From positions 42,366 through 106,365 of the forward strand of contig NZ_BONE01000025.1 in NCBI RefSeq assembly GCF_016862555.1: a DNA stretch of 64,000 nt. The letters run 5' to 3'. Every line of letters begins with the position of its first letter. Position 1 is the first letter of the stretch. Shown in pieces: positions 8,853-16,025 of this stretch. The notes below the pieces were generated by a model. It saw only the letters and a list, made by a program, of their open reading frames with translations, searched no databases and had not been told where the DNA came from. Source of the DNA: Asanoa siamensis. Its GTDB lineage: Bacteria; Actinomycetota; Actinomycetes; Mycobacteriales; Micromonosporaceae. The position numbers and the translations under genes are program-made.

Positions 8853-9110
8853 ATGAGCATCCTTGGTCGTGGTGACGAACATCTGCACTACAGCGACTCC
8901 TCACACCGCTGGGTAGCGCCACCACACATCGAGCAGGGCGTCTGGGAGGCGAGCCTCCGCGCACACCTGGGTCGTCACCTGCTCACCATGGGCGGACGCG
9001 ACGAGGTCGACCAGATCGACCTGCCGCGCGCCTACATCCCGCGGCAGCGCGGCGCCTCCAAGCCGACCCCTGAGGCGAGCGCAACCAGGTCATGTCGCCG
9101 CGCCGGCTGA
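8853..9110 (+). CDS. Small hypothetical protein
   Basis: 85 residues with a clear GGAGAAGG ribosome-binding site just before the ATG. The sequence (MSILGRGDEHLHYSDSSHRW...) is hydrophilic, has several His and acidic residues, lacks a signal peptide or TM helix and ends in a basic, Cys-containing tail. The start is well supported; the family is not recognised. The C-terminal 20 or so residues look less protein-like, and the region just downstream is repeat-rich and non-coding, so the 3' end may be eroded. Confidence 0.6.
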   Translation: MSILGRGDEHLHYSDSSHRWVAPPHIEQGVWEASLRAHLGRHLLTMGGRDEVDQIDLPRAYIPRQRGASKPTPEASATRSCRRAG

Positions 9111-9371
9111 CGACCCTGGGTCGCGGGTACGGATCGGTGCCGGTCGGGCGATGGCTCGGCCGGCGCCGATCCACCACGGCGGGCCGCGCGTGCCGCCGCT
9201 GCGCCTGCGGAGCGAACCCCCCGCGCCTGGGCGCCTACCGCACCCGCCGGCGGTTCGCCGGCTGGGAATGCACGTGCCGCCCGGGCCGCCCAGGCATCCC
9301 TGGCCAACGGGGCGCCCCACCCCTGTAGCCATACCGCCTCCACGACTCGACAACTCCACGGACGTGGAACT

Positions 9372-9408
9372 GACGCCACATCGGGCCGCCTCCACCCGAT
9401 GTGGCGTC
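9372..9408. terminator. Strong hairpin, probable transcription terminator
   Basis: A perfect 14-bp inverted repeat, arms GACGCCACATCGGG and CCCGATGTGGCGTC, with a 9-nt loop. There is no U-tract, as is common for actinobacterial terminators. It could end transcripts from the small gene at 8853-9110 and from the minus-strand LuxR gene. Confidence 0.55.
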
Positions 9409-9563
9409 TCCATGTGCGCACCCAAAACCGCGCCGCGTGGTGGCGGATATCTCGCGCACGCGTGGCGGTTCTTTCGCGCGCGGTGACCTTCTCGGCGCCA
9501 CCGGCCGACCGGCGTGCGCGCCGCGGACCATGACGCCGAGCGAGCCGCGGCGGCGCAGGGTTT

Positions 9564-9581
9564 GTCCGCCAGGTGGCGGAC
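9564..9581. promoter_or_regulatory. Palindrome, copy 2 (CCGCC-AGGT-GGCGG family)
   Basis: Perfect 7-bp arms GTCCGCC and GGCGGAC around AGGT. It lies in the decayed tandem copy, equivalent to the site at 9719. Confidence 0.5.
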
Positions 9582-9718
9582 GGGTGAGGTCACCGTGTAG
9601 GCGCGTTTGGCTCGCCTCGCGGGCGATACCGCGCGATGACTCCCTCGGCGGCACCGGTCGACCGGCATCCGCGTCACGGGCCATTACGCCAGCCGCGGCG
9701 GCGTGGGGTGGGTCGGTT

Positions 9719-9736
9719 GTCCGCTAGGTGGCGGAT
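9719..9736. promoter_or_regulatory. Palindrome, copy 3 (CCGCC-AGGT-GGCGG family)
   Basis: Arms GTCCGCT and GGCGGAT around AGGT, ending 3 bp from the LuxR stop codon. It may act as part of a 3' hairpin. Confidence 0.5.
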
Positions 9737-9739
9737 GGG

Positions 9740-12565
9740 TCAGGTGACCGTGTGGGCGCGTTGGCTTGCCTCGCGGGCGATGTCGATGCGGGAGCCCAGC
9801 TCCAGCTTCGCGAGGATGTGGGAGACGTGCGTCTGCACCGTGCGCCGCGACAGGAACAGCTGCGCCGCGATCGCCGGGTTGGACATGCCCTGGGCTACCA
9901 GGCCCGCGACCTTGATCTCGGTCGGCGTCAGAGAGTCCCAACCGCGGCGTGCCTGGCGGTGGCGGACGCGCGGGCCCCGGCGGATGCCGAAGGAGCGGAA
10001 CCGCGCCTGCGTGCGCAGCAGGTCCCATTCGGCGCCGAGCTTGGCGTAGAGCGAGTAAGCGTCGGTGAACAGGTTGCGCGCCTCGGTGAGCGCGCCGCGT
10101 TCGGCCAGGGCCAGCGCCGCCGCCTCGAGCGCCTGGGCGCGGGGCAGCGGGCGACCCGCCGCGCGGTAGCCGTTGGCCGCCTCCAACAACCCAGCCGGGT
10201 CGTTGGCCAGCAGGCTCTGGCAGTGCAGGGCTACCGCACGCCGGTGGGGCACCGGTGAGCCCTCGCCGAACGCGACCGCCCGGGCGACGATCGTCGCCGC
10301 CAGGGGCTTGTCGTCGACCGTCATCGCCAGCCGCACCGCGTCGGCCAGCAGGTCGACCGTCTCCTCGTCGTCCTGGACGCTCGACAGCAGGTCGAGCAGC
10401 ACCTGCAGCGCGGCCGCCGGGTCGTCCTCGCGTTCACGCTGCAAACTCTTGGCCATCGCGAAGGCCCGGCACGTGCGGCCACCGACCCGGTCGTTGAAGT
10501 GGTCAGCCGCCAGCAGGTGGCGTTCGCTCTCGCCGGTGCCGCGGTGCAGCTGGATCGTGGCGGCCAGGCCGTGCTGCGCGCAGTCGACCAGCGGGTTCTT
10601 GGAGACACCGATGGCCAGGTCGATCTCGACCAGCGCGTCGTCCCACTTGCCGTTGTCGAACAGCAGCTCCGACAGCGCGGTCTGGGCCTGGGCGAGGCGG
10701 AACACGTTGCCCGCGCGGTCGGCCGACTGGCGCACCGTCTCGGCCACCTGGATCGCCTCCTCGTAGCGGTCGAGCACGCCGAGGGCGATCGCCTGGTTGA
10801 TCTGCAGCAGCAGCCGCAGGTCGGCCAGCGACGGGTCACCCTCGCTGACCGCCAGGGCGCGGTCGTAGAGCGGCAGCGCCTTGCGGGACTCGCCGCGCAT
10901 GCCGTGCACGATGGTCTGCACCAGCAGGGCCCAGCCCATCCCCCACCGGTCGCCGGCCTCGGTGGCGGTCGCCAGCGCCTCCTCGGCGACCTTGGCGGCG
11001 GCGTCGACCCGGCCGAGCGTGCGATGCGCGCGGGCGATCAGCACGAGCAGGCGGGCCCGGTGGTGCAGGCCGATGCCGGGCATCTTGAGCGCGCGCTTGA
11101 GCGGGTCGAGCGACTCCTGCGTGCGGCCGGCCAGCGCCTGGCACTGCGTCAAGGTCCAGAGCAGCTCGACGAGCGCGTCGGGCCGCTTGACCTCGACCAG
11201 CGCCGCGGTCGCGACCTCGGCCGCGCCGGACGGGTCGCCCACCCGGTAGAGCGCGTCGGCGAGCCGGGAGGCCAGCACGTCGTGCGAGCCGGCGCCCGGC
11301 GGGGTGCCGCTCAGCGCCCAGCGCAGCATCGGGATCGCCACCTTGGGCGCCTGCCCGACCAGCCGCGGCGCGTTTTCGGTGAGCCAGCCGACGACCCAGG
11401 TGTCGACGGTGCCGCCGGTGTCGTCCTCCTCGACCGTCGGGCGGAGCTGGCGCGCCACGCGTTCGGCGGGTGCGCCGTCGTCGGCGAGGGCCCGGGCGGC
11501 GTCGCGGTGCCAGGCGGCCCGGACGGCGGCCGGCATGCTGTCGTAGAGGCAGTCGCGGATCAGCGGGTGGCGGAAGGCCATCTCACTGCCGTTTTCGACG
11601 ACGACCCCGGCCAGGATCGCCTCGTCGAGGATGGGCAGCAGCTCCGGGACCCGCCGGCCCGACACCACGGCCAGCTCGCGCACGGAGAAGTCGATGCCGA
11701 GCAGGGCGGCGACCCGGAGCACCTCGCGGGCGTGCGGCGGCAGGAACTCGAGCCGGTCGGAGATGGCGCCGGAGAGCGAGCCGGGCGTCGAGGTCTCCTC
11801 GGCCTCGACGCAGTCGTCGAGGTGGGCCAGGGCGCCGGCGCGGACCAGCACGTCGACGAGCTCGGTGAGATAGAGCGGGTTGCCCGCGGCACCGGCGGCC
11901 AGCTCGGCCAGCCGCGGCCCCGGCGCGCCACCGACCAGCTCGCCCACGAACTCCTGGACCTCGGTGCCGTCGAGGTTCTCCAGGCGTACGACCTCGGGCT
12001 CGATCGCCCGGCGCAGCGCGACGACGTCGTCGCGGCGCGGGATCGTGCGGGTCAGGCCGACGATGAGCAGGGGCAGCTGGTCGAGGCAGCGGACCAGGCG
12101 GGCGATCGTGAGCACCGTCGCCGGGTCGGCCCACTGGAGATCGTCGACGACGAGCATCGTCGGGGCCGCGGCGCACAGGTTGTCGATCAGGGCGAGCAGT
12201 TGCTCGGCCGCCGCCGGGATGACGTCGACGCGGTTGCCGACGCCCATGTCGGACCGTAGCAACTGGACGATCTGCTGCCGCTCGGCCTCGGGCACACCCG
12301 GGCAGCCGTCGAGGGCCTCGAGCAGTGGCAGCAACGGGAAGGCCTGGCTCAGCTCGTCGCAGACCGCCCAGATGACGCGGATGGCGCCGCCACCGCGTGC
12401 GTCGGCGGTCGCCGCGCGGACGAGTGACGTCTTGCCGATGCCCGGCTCGCCCTCGATGAGAATCGCGCGACCGCGGCCGGCGCTGAGATCACCGATCAGG
12501 CGGCGCAGACGATCGCGCTCGGCATGACGGCCGATCGGGCGCGAGGGAATCTGCGACTCGGTCAC
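9740..12565 (-). CDS. LAL-type LuxR-family transcriptional regulator with AAA ATPase domain
   Basis: 941 residues, the usual size of large ATP-binding LuxR (LAL) regulators. The N-terminal AAA domain has Walker A GEPGIGKT (39-46) and Walker B MLVVDDLQWAD. A long TPR-like helical middle follows, and the C-terminus is a LuxR helix-turn-helix (LTPTEIKVAGLVAQGMSNPAIA then RRTVQTHVSHILAKL). Family members act as multimeric, ligand- or ATP-dependent activators of catabolic or secondary-metabolite genes. The GTG start follows a strong GGAGGGAG site. Its upstream region is shared with the divergent secreted-peptide gene at 12866 and carries a palindrome copy. Its last 45 nt are tandemly duplicated just downstream. 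Confidence 0.93.
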   Translation of the reverse strand: MTESQIPSRPIGRHAERDRLRRLIGDLSAGRGRAILIEGEPGIGKTSLVRAATADARGGGAIRVIWAVCDELSQAFPLLPLLEALDGCPGVPEAERQQIVQLLRSDMGVGNRVDVIPAAAEQLLALIDNLCAAAPTMLVVDDLQWADPATVLTIARLVRCLDQLPLLIVGLTRTIPRRDDVVALRRAIEPEVVRLENLDGTEVQEFVGELVGGAPGPRLAELAAGAAGNPLYLTELVDVLVRAGALAHLDDCVEAEETSTPGSLSGAISDRLEFLPPHAREVLRVAALLGIDFSVRELAVVSGRRVPELLPILDEAILAGVVVENGSEMAFRHPLIRDCLYDSMPAAVRAAWHRDAARALADDGAPAERVARQLRPTVEEDDTGGTVDTWVVGWLTENAPRLVGQAPKVAIPMLRWALSGTPPGAGSHDVLASRLADALYRVGDPSGAAEVATAALVEVKRPDALVELLWTLTQCQALAGRTQESLDPLKRALKMPGIGLHHRARLLVLIARAHRTLGRVDAAAKVAEEALATATEAGDRWGMGWALLVQTIVHGMRGESRKALPLYDRALAVSEGDPSLADLRLLLQINQAIALGVLDRYEEAIQVAETVRQSADRAGNVFRLAQAQTALSELLFDNGKWDDALVEIDLAIGVSKNPLVDCAQHGLAATIQLHRGTGESERHLLAADHFNDRVGGRTCRAFAMAKSLQREREDDPAAALQVLLDLLSSVQDDEETVDLLADAVRLAMTVDDKPLAATIVARAVAFGEGSPVPHRRAVALHCQSLLANDPAGLLEAANGYRAAGRPLPRAQALEAAALALAERGALTEARNLFTDAYSLYAKLGAEWDLLRTQARFRSFGIRRGPRVRHRQARRGWDSLTPTEIKVAGLVAQGMSNPAIAAQLFLSRRTVQTHVSHILAKLELGSRIDIAREASQRAHTVT

Positions 12566-12736
12566 GACACGACTCCCTCCTCAGCGCCGTCGATCGAAAT
12601 CTGTCACTTCGGCCCGTTAGTCGGCAATCAATAAATCATACGTTTCTGGCAATTACGGCCATGAAAGTTGCAGATTGCATGCCGTAAGGCAAGCAGAACG
12701 CGAACTAGTTTACCCAAAACCGGCATCCACGTGACG

Positions 12737-12754
12737 ATCCGCCAGGTGGCGTAA
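12737..12754. promoter_or_regulatory. Palindrome, copy 4 (CCGCC-AGGT-GGCGG family)
   Basis: Half sites ATCCGCC and GGCGTAA around AGGT, in the shared promoter region, 112 bp before the peptide gene and 172 bp before the LuxR gene. Confidence 0.5.
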
Positions 12755-12765
12755 TGCCAACACGC

Positions 12766-12783
12766 TGTGACCATGCAGTCACA
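12766..12783. promoter_or_regulatory. Dyad TGTGAC-N6-GTCACA, possible operator
   Basis: A perfect 6-bp inverted repeat placed just upstream of the -35-like element of the secreted-peptide gene. It resembles Crp-type sites, but the TGTGA and TCACA halves are 8 bp apart, not 6. The binding protein is unknown. Confidence 0.45.
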
Positions 12784-12789
12784 CTGCGC

Positions 12790-12818
12790 TTTACTAAGCG
12801 GCGCAGGTGTTCGATACT
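12790..12818 (+). promoter_or_regulatory. Candidate sigma70-type promoter of the secreted-peptide gene
   Basis: TTTACT and GATACT hexamers are separated by 17 bp in an AT-richer stretch, about 48 nt before the ATG at 12866. A start site near 12825 would give a short leader carrying the AGGAG site. Confidence 0.4.
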
Positions 12819-12865
12819 TTAGGCCCTTGGCCAGGGTATCTTGACCGTCCACTTAGGAGCCCAAG

Positions 12866-13033
12866 ATGAACCCTGCGCGTAAACACAGACTAGCGGTCAG
12901 AGCCCTGGCCGTAGGCGCCACAATCGTAGGAATCGCGGCGGCGATCTTCACTGGTTCTGCGGCAAGCTCTGCGGCGTCACACTTTTCCGCTGGCGCCTCC
13001 TCCAGCTTCAGTCAGCTTTGGCACGACATGTAA
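12866..13033 (+). CDS. Short secreted peptide precursor (55 residues)
   Basis: An AGGAG ribosome-binding site lies 6 nt before the ATG. The product has a textbook Sec signal: basic n-region (ARKHR), hydrophobic core ALAVGATIVGIAAAIF, and an Ala/Ser-rich c-region (GSAASSAAS) suggesting cleavage after AxA-like residues about 33-38. This leaves a mature peptide of only about 17-22 residues, Ser-rich and ending in QLWHDM. There is no Cys, lipobox or TM domain beyond the signal. A promoter-like pair precedes the gene and a hairpin follows it, so it looks like a monocistronic peptide gene. It may be an exported signalling or antimicrobial peptide. I do not recognise the family. Confidence 0.75.
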   Translation: MNPARKHRLAVRALAVGATIVGIAAAIFTGSAASSAASHFSAGASSSFSQLWHDM

Positions 13034-13042
13034 TGATGCCCC

Positions 13043-13070
13043 GCCCGAGCCCCCGCTGGAAGGCTCGGGC
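13043..13070 (+). terminator. Hairpin terminator after the secreted-peptide gene
   Basis: Perfect 9-bp arms GCCCGAGCC and GGCTCGGGC with a 10-nt loop, starting 10 nt after the peptide stop codon. Confidence 0.6.
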
Positions 13071-13146
13071 AGTGACGGATTCAACGGGGTCCAGCCGCTG
13101 AATACGTCTGCGGGCAGGGGAAACGGCCGGCGTACCCCTACCATGG

Positions 13147-13209
13147 GCGGCGGCAACCTTTGATCGAATCGGCGCCTGCGGAGGCCGATCGCTCTAGGGT
13201 TGCCGCCGC
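13147..13209. repeat. Long nested inverted repeat
   Basis: Outer 12-bp arms GCGGCGGCAACC and GGTTGCCGCCGC enclose 39 nt that contain an inner GATCG/CGATC pairing. It lies in the 275-nt gene-free gap between the peptide gene and the AlkZ-like gene. It may be a second terminator or a small insertion-derived palindrome. Confidence 0.55.
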
Positions 13210-13273
13210 TCACAGTTTTGTGGGGCGGCCGGTTGGCACGAAAACCAGCCTCTACGCAACTCGCCACCGAGAC

Positions 13274-13291
13274 ATCAGCCACCTGGCGGAT
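13274..13291. promoter_or_regulatory. Palindrome, copy 5 (CCGCC-AGGT-GGCGG family)
   Basis: On the plus strand ATCAGCC-ACCT-GGCGGAT, the reverse orientation of the other copies. It ends 17 bp before the GTG of the AlkZ-like gene, a position expected for an operator. Confidence 0.5.
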
Positions 13292-13308
13292 ATGAAAGTC
13301 TGGAGCCC

Positions 13309-14340
13309 GTGGAGCGCATCCTGACCGACCGGGAGCTCAACCGGACGCTCCTGCACCGCCAGCTGCTGCTGGAACGCTCCCAGGCCGATCCGCCCGAGGT
13401 CCTGGAGCTGATGGCGGGTCTCCAGGCGCAGTACAGCCCCGCGATCTACATCGGCCTGTGGTCCCGCGCGGCGCGCATCGAACGCGACGCCGTGACGAAG
13501 CTGCTGCACGATCGCGCGATCATCCAGGGCACCCTGCTGCGGTCGACCATCCACGTCGTCAGCCGGCGCGACTACTGGCCGTGGGCACTCGCCATTCGCG
13601 AAAACCGTCGCGTCCAGGCCCTGCGCGCCTGGCAGGGCACGCTGACCGCCGACGAGATGGAGCAGGCCGCCGAGAGCCTCCGGGCCGCCCTCGCCGACGG
13701 CCCCCTCAAGCAGGGCGAGATCGACGAGGTGATCGGCGCCGACCGGCGCCGCGGCATCGGGCTCTGGCTCGACCTCGTGCGCCAGCCGCCGAGCGGCACC
13801 TGGGAACGCCGCCGCGCCGACCTCTACACCCTCGCCGAGGACTGGGTCGGCCCGCCGGACGGCACCGTCGAGGACGGTCAGGTCCAGCTCGTCCGCCGGT
13901 ACCTGACCGGCTTCGGCCCGGCCGCCCGCAAGGAGATCGCCAACTGGGCCGGCCTGCCGGTCGCCACCGTGAAGACGGCCCTCGCCGAGCTGGACACCGT
14001 CACCTACCGCGACACGGCCGGCACCGAGCTCGTCGACCTGGCCGGCGGGCCGATCGTCGACGGCGACACCGACGCTCCCCCGCGCTTCCTCGCCAACTGG
14101 GACGCCGCCCTGCTGGTCCACGCACGACGGTCGGGCATCCTGCCGGAGGAGTTCCGCAAGCGGATCTTCCACGTCCGGGCACCGCAGTCCTTCCCGGTCT
14201 TCCTCGTCGACGGCGCGGTCGCCGGCACCTGGAAGGCGGCCGACGGCACGCTCACCTACGACGAGTTCCGCCCGCTCACCGCCACCGAGCGCGAGCGGCT
14301 GCACGCGGAAGGCGAGCGGCTCGCGCGTTTCCACGCCTAA
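13309..14340 (+). CDS. Winged-helix DNA-binding protein of the AlkZ/YcaQ (HTH_42) family
   Basis: 343 residues, the usual length of the AlkZ/YcaQ family of DNA glycosylases that unhook interstrand crosslinks and bulky alkyl adducts. The family's catalytic Q-x-Q motif is present as GLQAQ (Q39, Q41), and the three tandem winged-helix blocks are recognisable (LTADEMEQAAESLRAAL, YLTGFGPAARKEIANWAGL). AlkZ-like proteins often sit in natural-product clusters as self-resistance enzymes; here the neighbourhood gives no such cluster. Start is the GTG at 13309 with GGAG close upstream. Copy 5 of the palindrome lies just before it. The gene is followed after 17 nt by a lipoprotein gene. Confidence 0.85.
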   Translation: MERILTDRELNRTLLHRQLLLERSQADPPEVLELMAGLQAQYSPAIYIGLWSRAARIERDAVTKLLHDRAIIQGTLLRSTIHVVSRRDYWPWALAIRENRRVQALRAWQGTLTADEMEQAAESLRAALADGPLKQGEIDEVIGADRRRGIGLWLDLVRQPPSGTWERRRADLYTLAEDWVGPPDGTVEDGQVQLVRRYLTGFGPAARKEIANWAGLPVATVKTALAELDTVTYRDTAGTELVDLAGGPIVDGDTDAPPRFLANWDAALLVHARRSGILPEEFRKRIFHVRAPQSFPVFLVDGAVAGTWKAADGTLTYDEFRPLTATERERLHAEGERLARFHA

Positions 14341-14357
14341 GCCCTAAGGTCGTGCGG

Positions 14358-15536
14358 GTGCGAACGATCCGCGCGGCCGCCGTACCCCTGCTGCTCATGG
14401 TGTTGATCTCTGCTTGTGGCCAGGGTCAGCAGCCGGGGCCGAACGCGGCCGGGACGCCCGACGAGACAGCCAGCGCGCCGGCGAGCGACCAGGCGACCCC
14501 GGCACCCGGCAAGGAGGGCATCGGCCGCGGCCCGACGCCCAAGCCACCGGCCAAGCCGGCGAGCTTCGGCAACCCGGGCGGCAAGGCCGCGGTGCCCGCC
14601 GAGGGCCGCGCGGAGAACACGAGCCGGCCGACCCGGAAGATCGGCACGGGTACGAAGGCCAGTTGCACCTCGGACGCGGTCGTCAAGGCCGTGGCCGCCG
14701 GCGGGACGATCACGTTCGACTGCGGCCCCGACCCGGTCACCATCACGATGACCGCCACCGCGAAGGTCCGCAACGCCAACGGCCCGAAGATCGTGCTCGA
14801 CGGCGGCGGCAAGGTCACGCTGAGCGGCGGCGGCAAGCGGCGGATCCTCTACATGAACACGTGCGACGAGGCGCAGGGCTTCACCACCTCGCACTGCCAG
14901 GACCAGGACCACCCGCGGCTGACCGTGCAGAACCTGACGTTCACGGGCGGCAACTCGACGGGCGACAAGACCGAAGGCGGTGGCGGCGGCGCCATCTTCG
15001 TACGCGGTGGTCGGTTCAAGGCCGTCAACACGAAGTTCGCCGACAACCGCTGCGACGCGTCCGGCCCCGACCTCGGCGGCGCGGCGATCCGGGTGCTGAG
15101 CCAGTTCAACGGCCAGCCGGTGTACGTCGTCGGCAGCACCTTCCAGGGCGGGGTGTGCTCCAACGGCGCGGCGCTGTCCAGCATCGGCGTCTCGTGGGTC
15201 GTGCTCAACAGCGTGTTCAGCGACAACAAGGCGATCGGCAGCGGCGCCAACCCGGCCCGCTCCGGCTCTCCCGGCGGGGGCAGCGGGGGCGCCATCTACC
15301 TCGACGGCAACCTGTTCACGCTGCGCATCGCCGGCTCGGTCGTGCAGAACAACACGGCCAAGGAGGGCGGCGGCGGCGTCTTCTTCGTCAGCAACGACCG
15401 CACCGGCACGATGCGCGTCGAGAACACGACGTGGAAGGGCAACAGGAGCGCCGGCTTCGAGACGAGCGGCTTCCCCGGCGTCTTCTTCCTCGGCGCCCGC
15501 CCGCCGACCGTGACGGGCCCGAGCCTGAAGCGATGA
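14358..15536 (+). CDS. Lipoprotein with right-handed beta-helix (polymorphic-outer-membrane/pectate-lyase-like) repeats
   Basis: 392 residues. The N-terminus is a lipoprotein signal (AAVPLLLMVLISAC), and then a Pro/Ala/Gly-rich linker to about residue 95. The rest has the GGxIxF and G-G-A-I-(F/Y) repeats of parallel beta-helix proteins (GGGGGAIFVRGGRF, GGAAIRV, GGSGGAIYLDG, EGGGGVFFV), with N-rich turns. Such proteins are often secreted adhesins or polysaccharide-active proteins; no catalytic site is evident. Start is the GTG at 14358, 8 nt after AAGG; a GTG at 14352 is possible. The stop overlaps the next gene by ATGA. Confidence 0.85.
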   Translation: MRTIRAAAVPLLLMVLISACGQGQQPGPNAAGTPDETASAPASDQATPAPGKEGIGRGPTPKPPAKPASFGNPGGKAAVPAEGRAENTSRPTRKIGTGTKASCTSDAVVKAVAAGGTITFDCGPDPVTITMTATAKVRNANGPKIVLDGGGKVTLSGGGKRRILYMNTCDEAQGFTTSHCQDQDHPRLTVQNLTFTGGNSTGDKTEGGGGGAIFVRGGRFKAVNTKFADNRCDASGPDLGGAAIRVLSQFNGQPVYVVGSTFQGGVCSNGAALSSIGVSWVVLNSVFSDNKAIGSGANPARSGSPGGGSGGAIYLDGNLFTLRIAGSVVQNNTAKEGGGGVFFVSNDRTGTMRVENTTWKGNRSAGFETSGFPGVFFLGARPPTVTGPSLKR

Positions 15537-16018
15537 AGGTCCCGTTCGACGCCGCGGCCTACGAGCGACGGGTCCGGGAGGGGCCGTGCTTCGTCTGCGC
15601 CACCCTGCGCGGCGACGCCGATTTCCGACACCACATCGTGTACGAGGACGAGACCTGCGCGGCGTTCCTGAACCGCTATCCGCCGCTGCTCGGCTACACG
15701 CTGGTGGTGCCGCGCGCCCACGTCCGCGACGTCACCGGCGACCGGGCGCTGTTCCGGCACGTCACCGACGTCGTGCACGACGTGGCCGAGGCGCTCAAGC
15801 GGGTGGTGCCGACCGAGCGGGTCTACCTGCTCTCACTCGGCTCGCACCAGGGCAACGACCACGTGCACTGGCACGTCGCACCGCTGCCGCCGGGAGTCCC
15901 GTACGACAAGCAGCAGTTCGCGGCGGTCATGAGCAGCCGCGGCGTCCTGCCGGTCACCGACGCGGACCAGGCCGCCCTCGCCGCCCGCCTGCGCGCGGCG
16001 CTGGCCTCGGCCGGCTGA
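15533..16018 (+). CDS. HIT-family nucleotide hydrolase/transferase
   Basis: 161 residues. The histidine-triad motif is present as H110-V-H112-W-H114 within QGNDHVHWHVAPL, preceded by the core LGYTLVVPRAHV. CFVC and HHI near the N-terminus resemble the zinc site seen in some HIT proteins. These enzymes hydrolyse dinucleoside polyphosphates or AMP-conjugates. The start codon lies in an ATGA overlap with the beta-helix lipoprotein gene, and the gene converges on the next one with only 1 nt between stop codons. Confidence 0.9.
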   Translation: MKVPFDAAAYERRVREGPCFVCATLRGDADFRHHIVYEDETCAAFLNRYPPLLGYTLVVPRAHVRDVTGDRALFRHVTDVVHDVAEALKRVVPTERVYLLSLGSHQGNDHVHWHVAPLPPGVPYDKQQFAAVMSSRGVLPVTDADQAALAARLRAALASAG

Positions 16019-16025
16019 GTCAGCC
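16013..16025. terminator. Palindrome spanning two convergent stop codons
   Basis: GGCTGA-G-TCAGCC contains the TGA of the HIT gene and, on the other strand, the TGA of the next gene. It may form a small bidirectional terminator, but the stem is only 6 bp. Confidence 0.3.

Larger units (their letters stand above)
9111..9739. other. Non-coding, repeat-rich region downstream of the LuxR gene
   Basis: I see no convincing gene here on either strand. The region holds a perfect 14-bp hairpin at 9372-9408, an imperfect tandem duplication of about 153-155 bp (9477-9784) and two copies of the CCGCC-AGGT-GGCGG palindrome. The open frames in it are by-products of GC-rich sequence. Confidence 0.7.
9477..9784. 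repeat. Imperfect tandem duplication, about 153-155 bp, including the 3' end of the LuxR gene
   Basis: Segment 9477-9629 aligns almost throughout with 9630-9784. Shared stretches include gcgcg(g/a)tgac, ccgaccggc, agccgcggcggcg, tccgc(c/t)aggtggcgga and cctcgcgggcgat. The second copy contains the last 45 nt of the LuxR gene (from 9740); the first is a decayed copy with substitutions and small indels. Confidence 0.75.
12566..12865. other. Divergent, locally AT-richer promoter region between the LuxR and secreted-peptide genes
   Basis: This 300-bp interval is visibly richer in A and T than its surroundings. It carries palindrome copy 4 (12737-12754), a TGTGAC-N6-GTCACA dyad (12766-12783) and a promoter-like pair at 12790-12818. 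A minus-strand open frame at 12628-12852 has no coding character. Confidence 0.65.

Noticed and set aside
9372..9408. Perfect hairpin considered as a CRISPR or mobile-element terminal repeat.
   Set aside because: It is single-copy, with no spacers, no target-site duplication and no transposase gene nearby; a terminator is the simpler reading.
12766..12783. Crp/cAMP receptor-type site (TGTGA and TCACA halves).
   Set aside because: The halves are 8 bp apart, not 6, so it does not fit the Crp consensus. It was kept only as an unassigned dyad.
12628..12852. Minus-strand open frame of 74 codons between the LuxR and peptide genes.
   Set aside because: It lies inside the divergent promoter region, has no ribosome-binding site, and its protein composition does not look coding. 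It overlaps the dyad and palindrome.
13458..15536. One long plus-strand open frame fusing the AlkZ-like region with the beta-helix protein.
   Set aside because: The first 300 codons are a shadow of the AlkZ-like gene in another frame; only the part after 14358 has a signal peptide and protein-like sequence.
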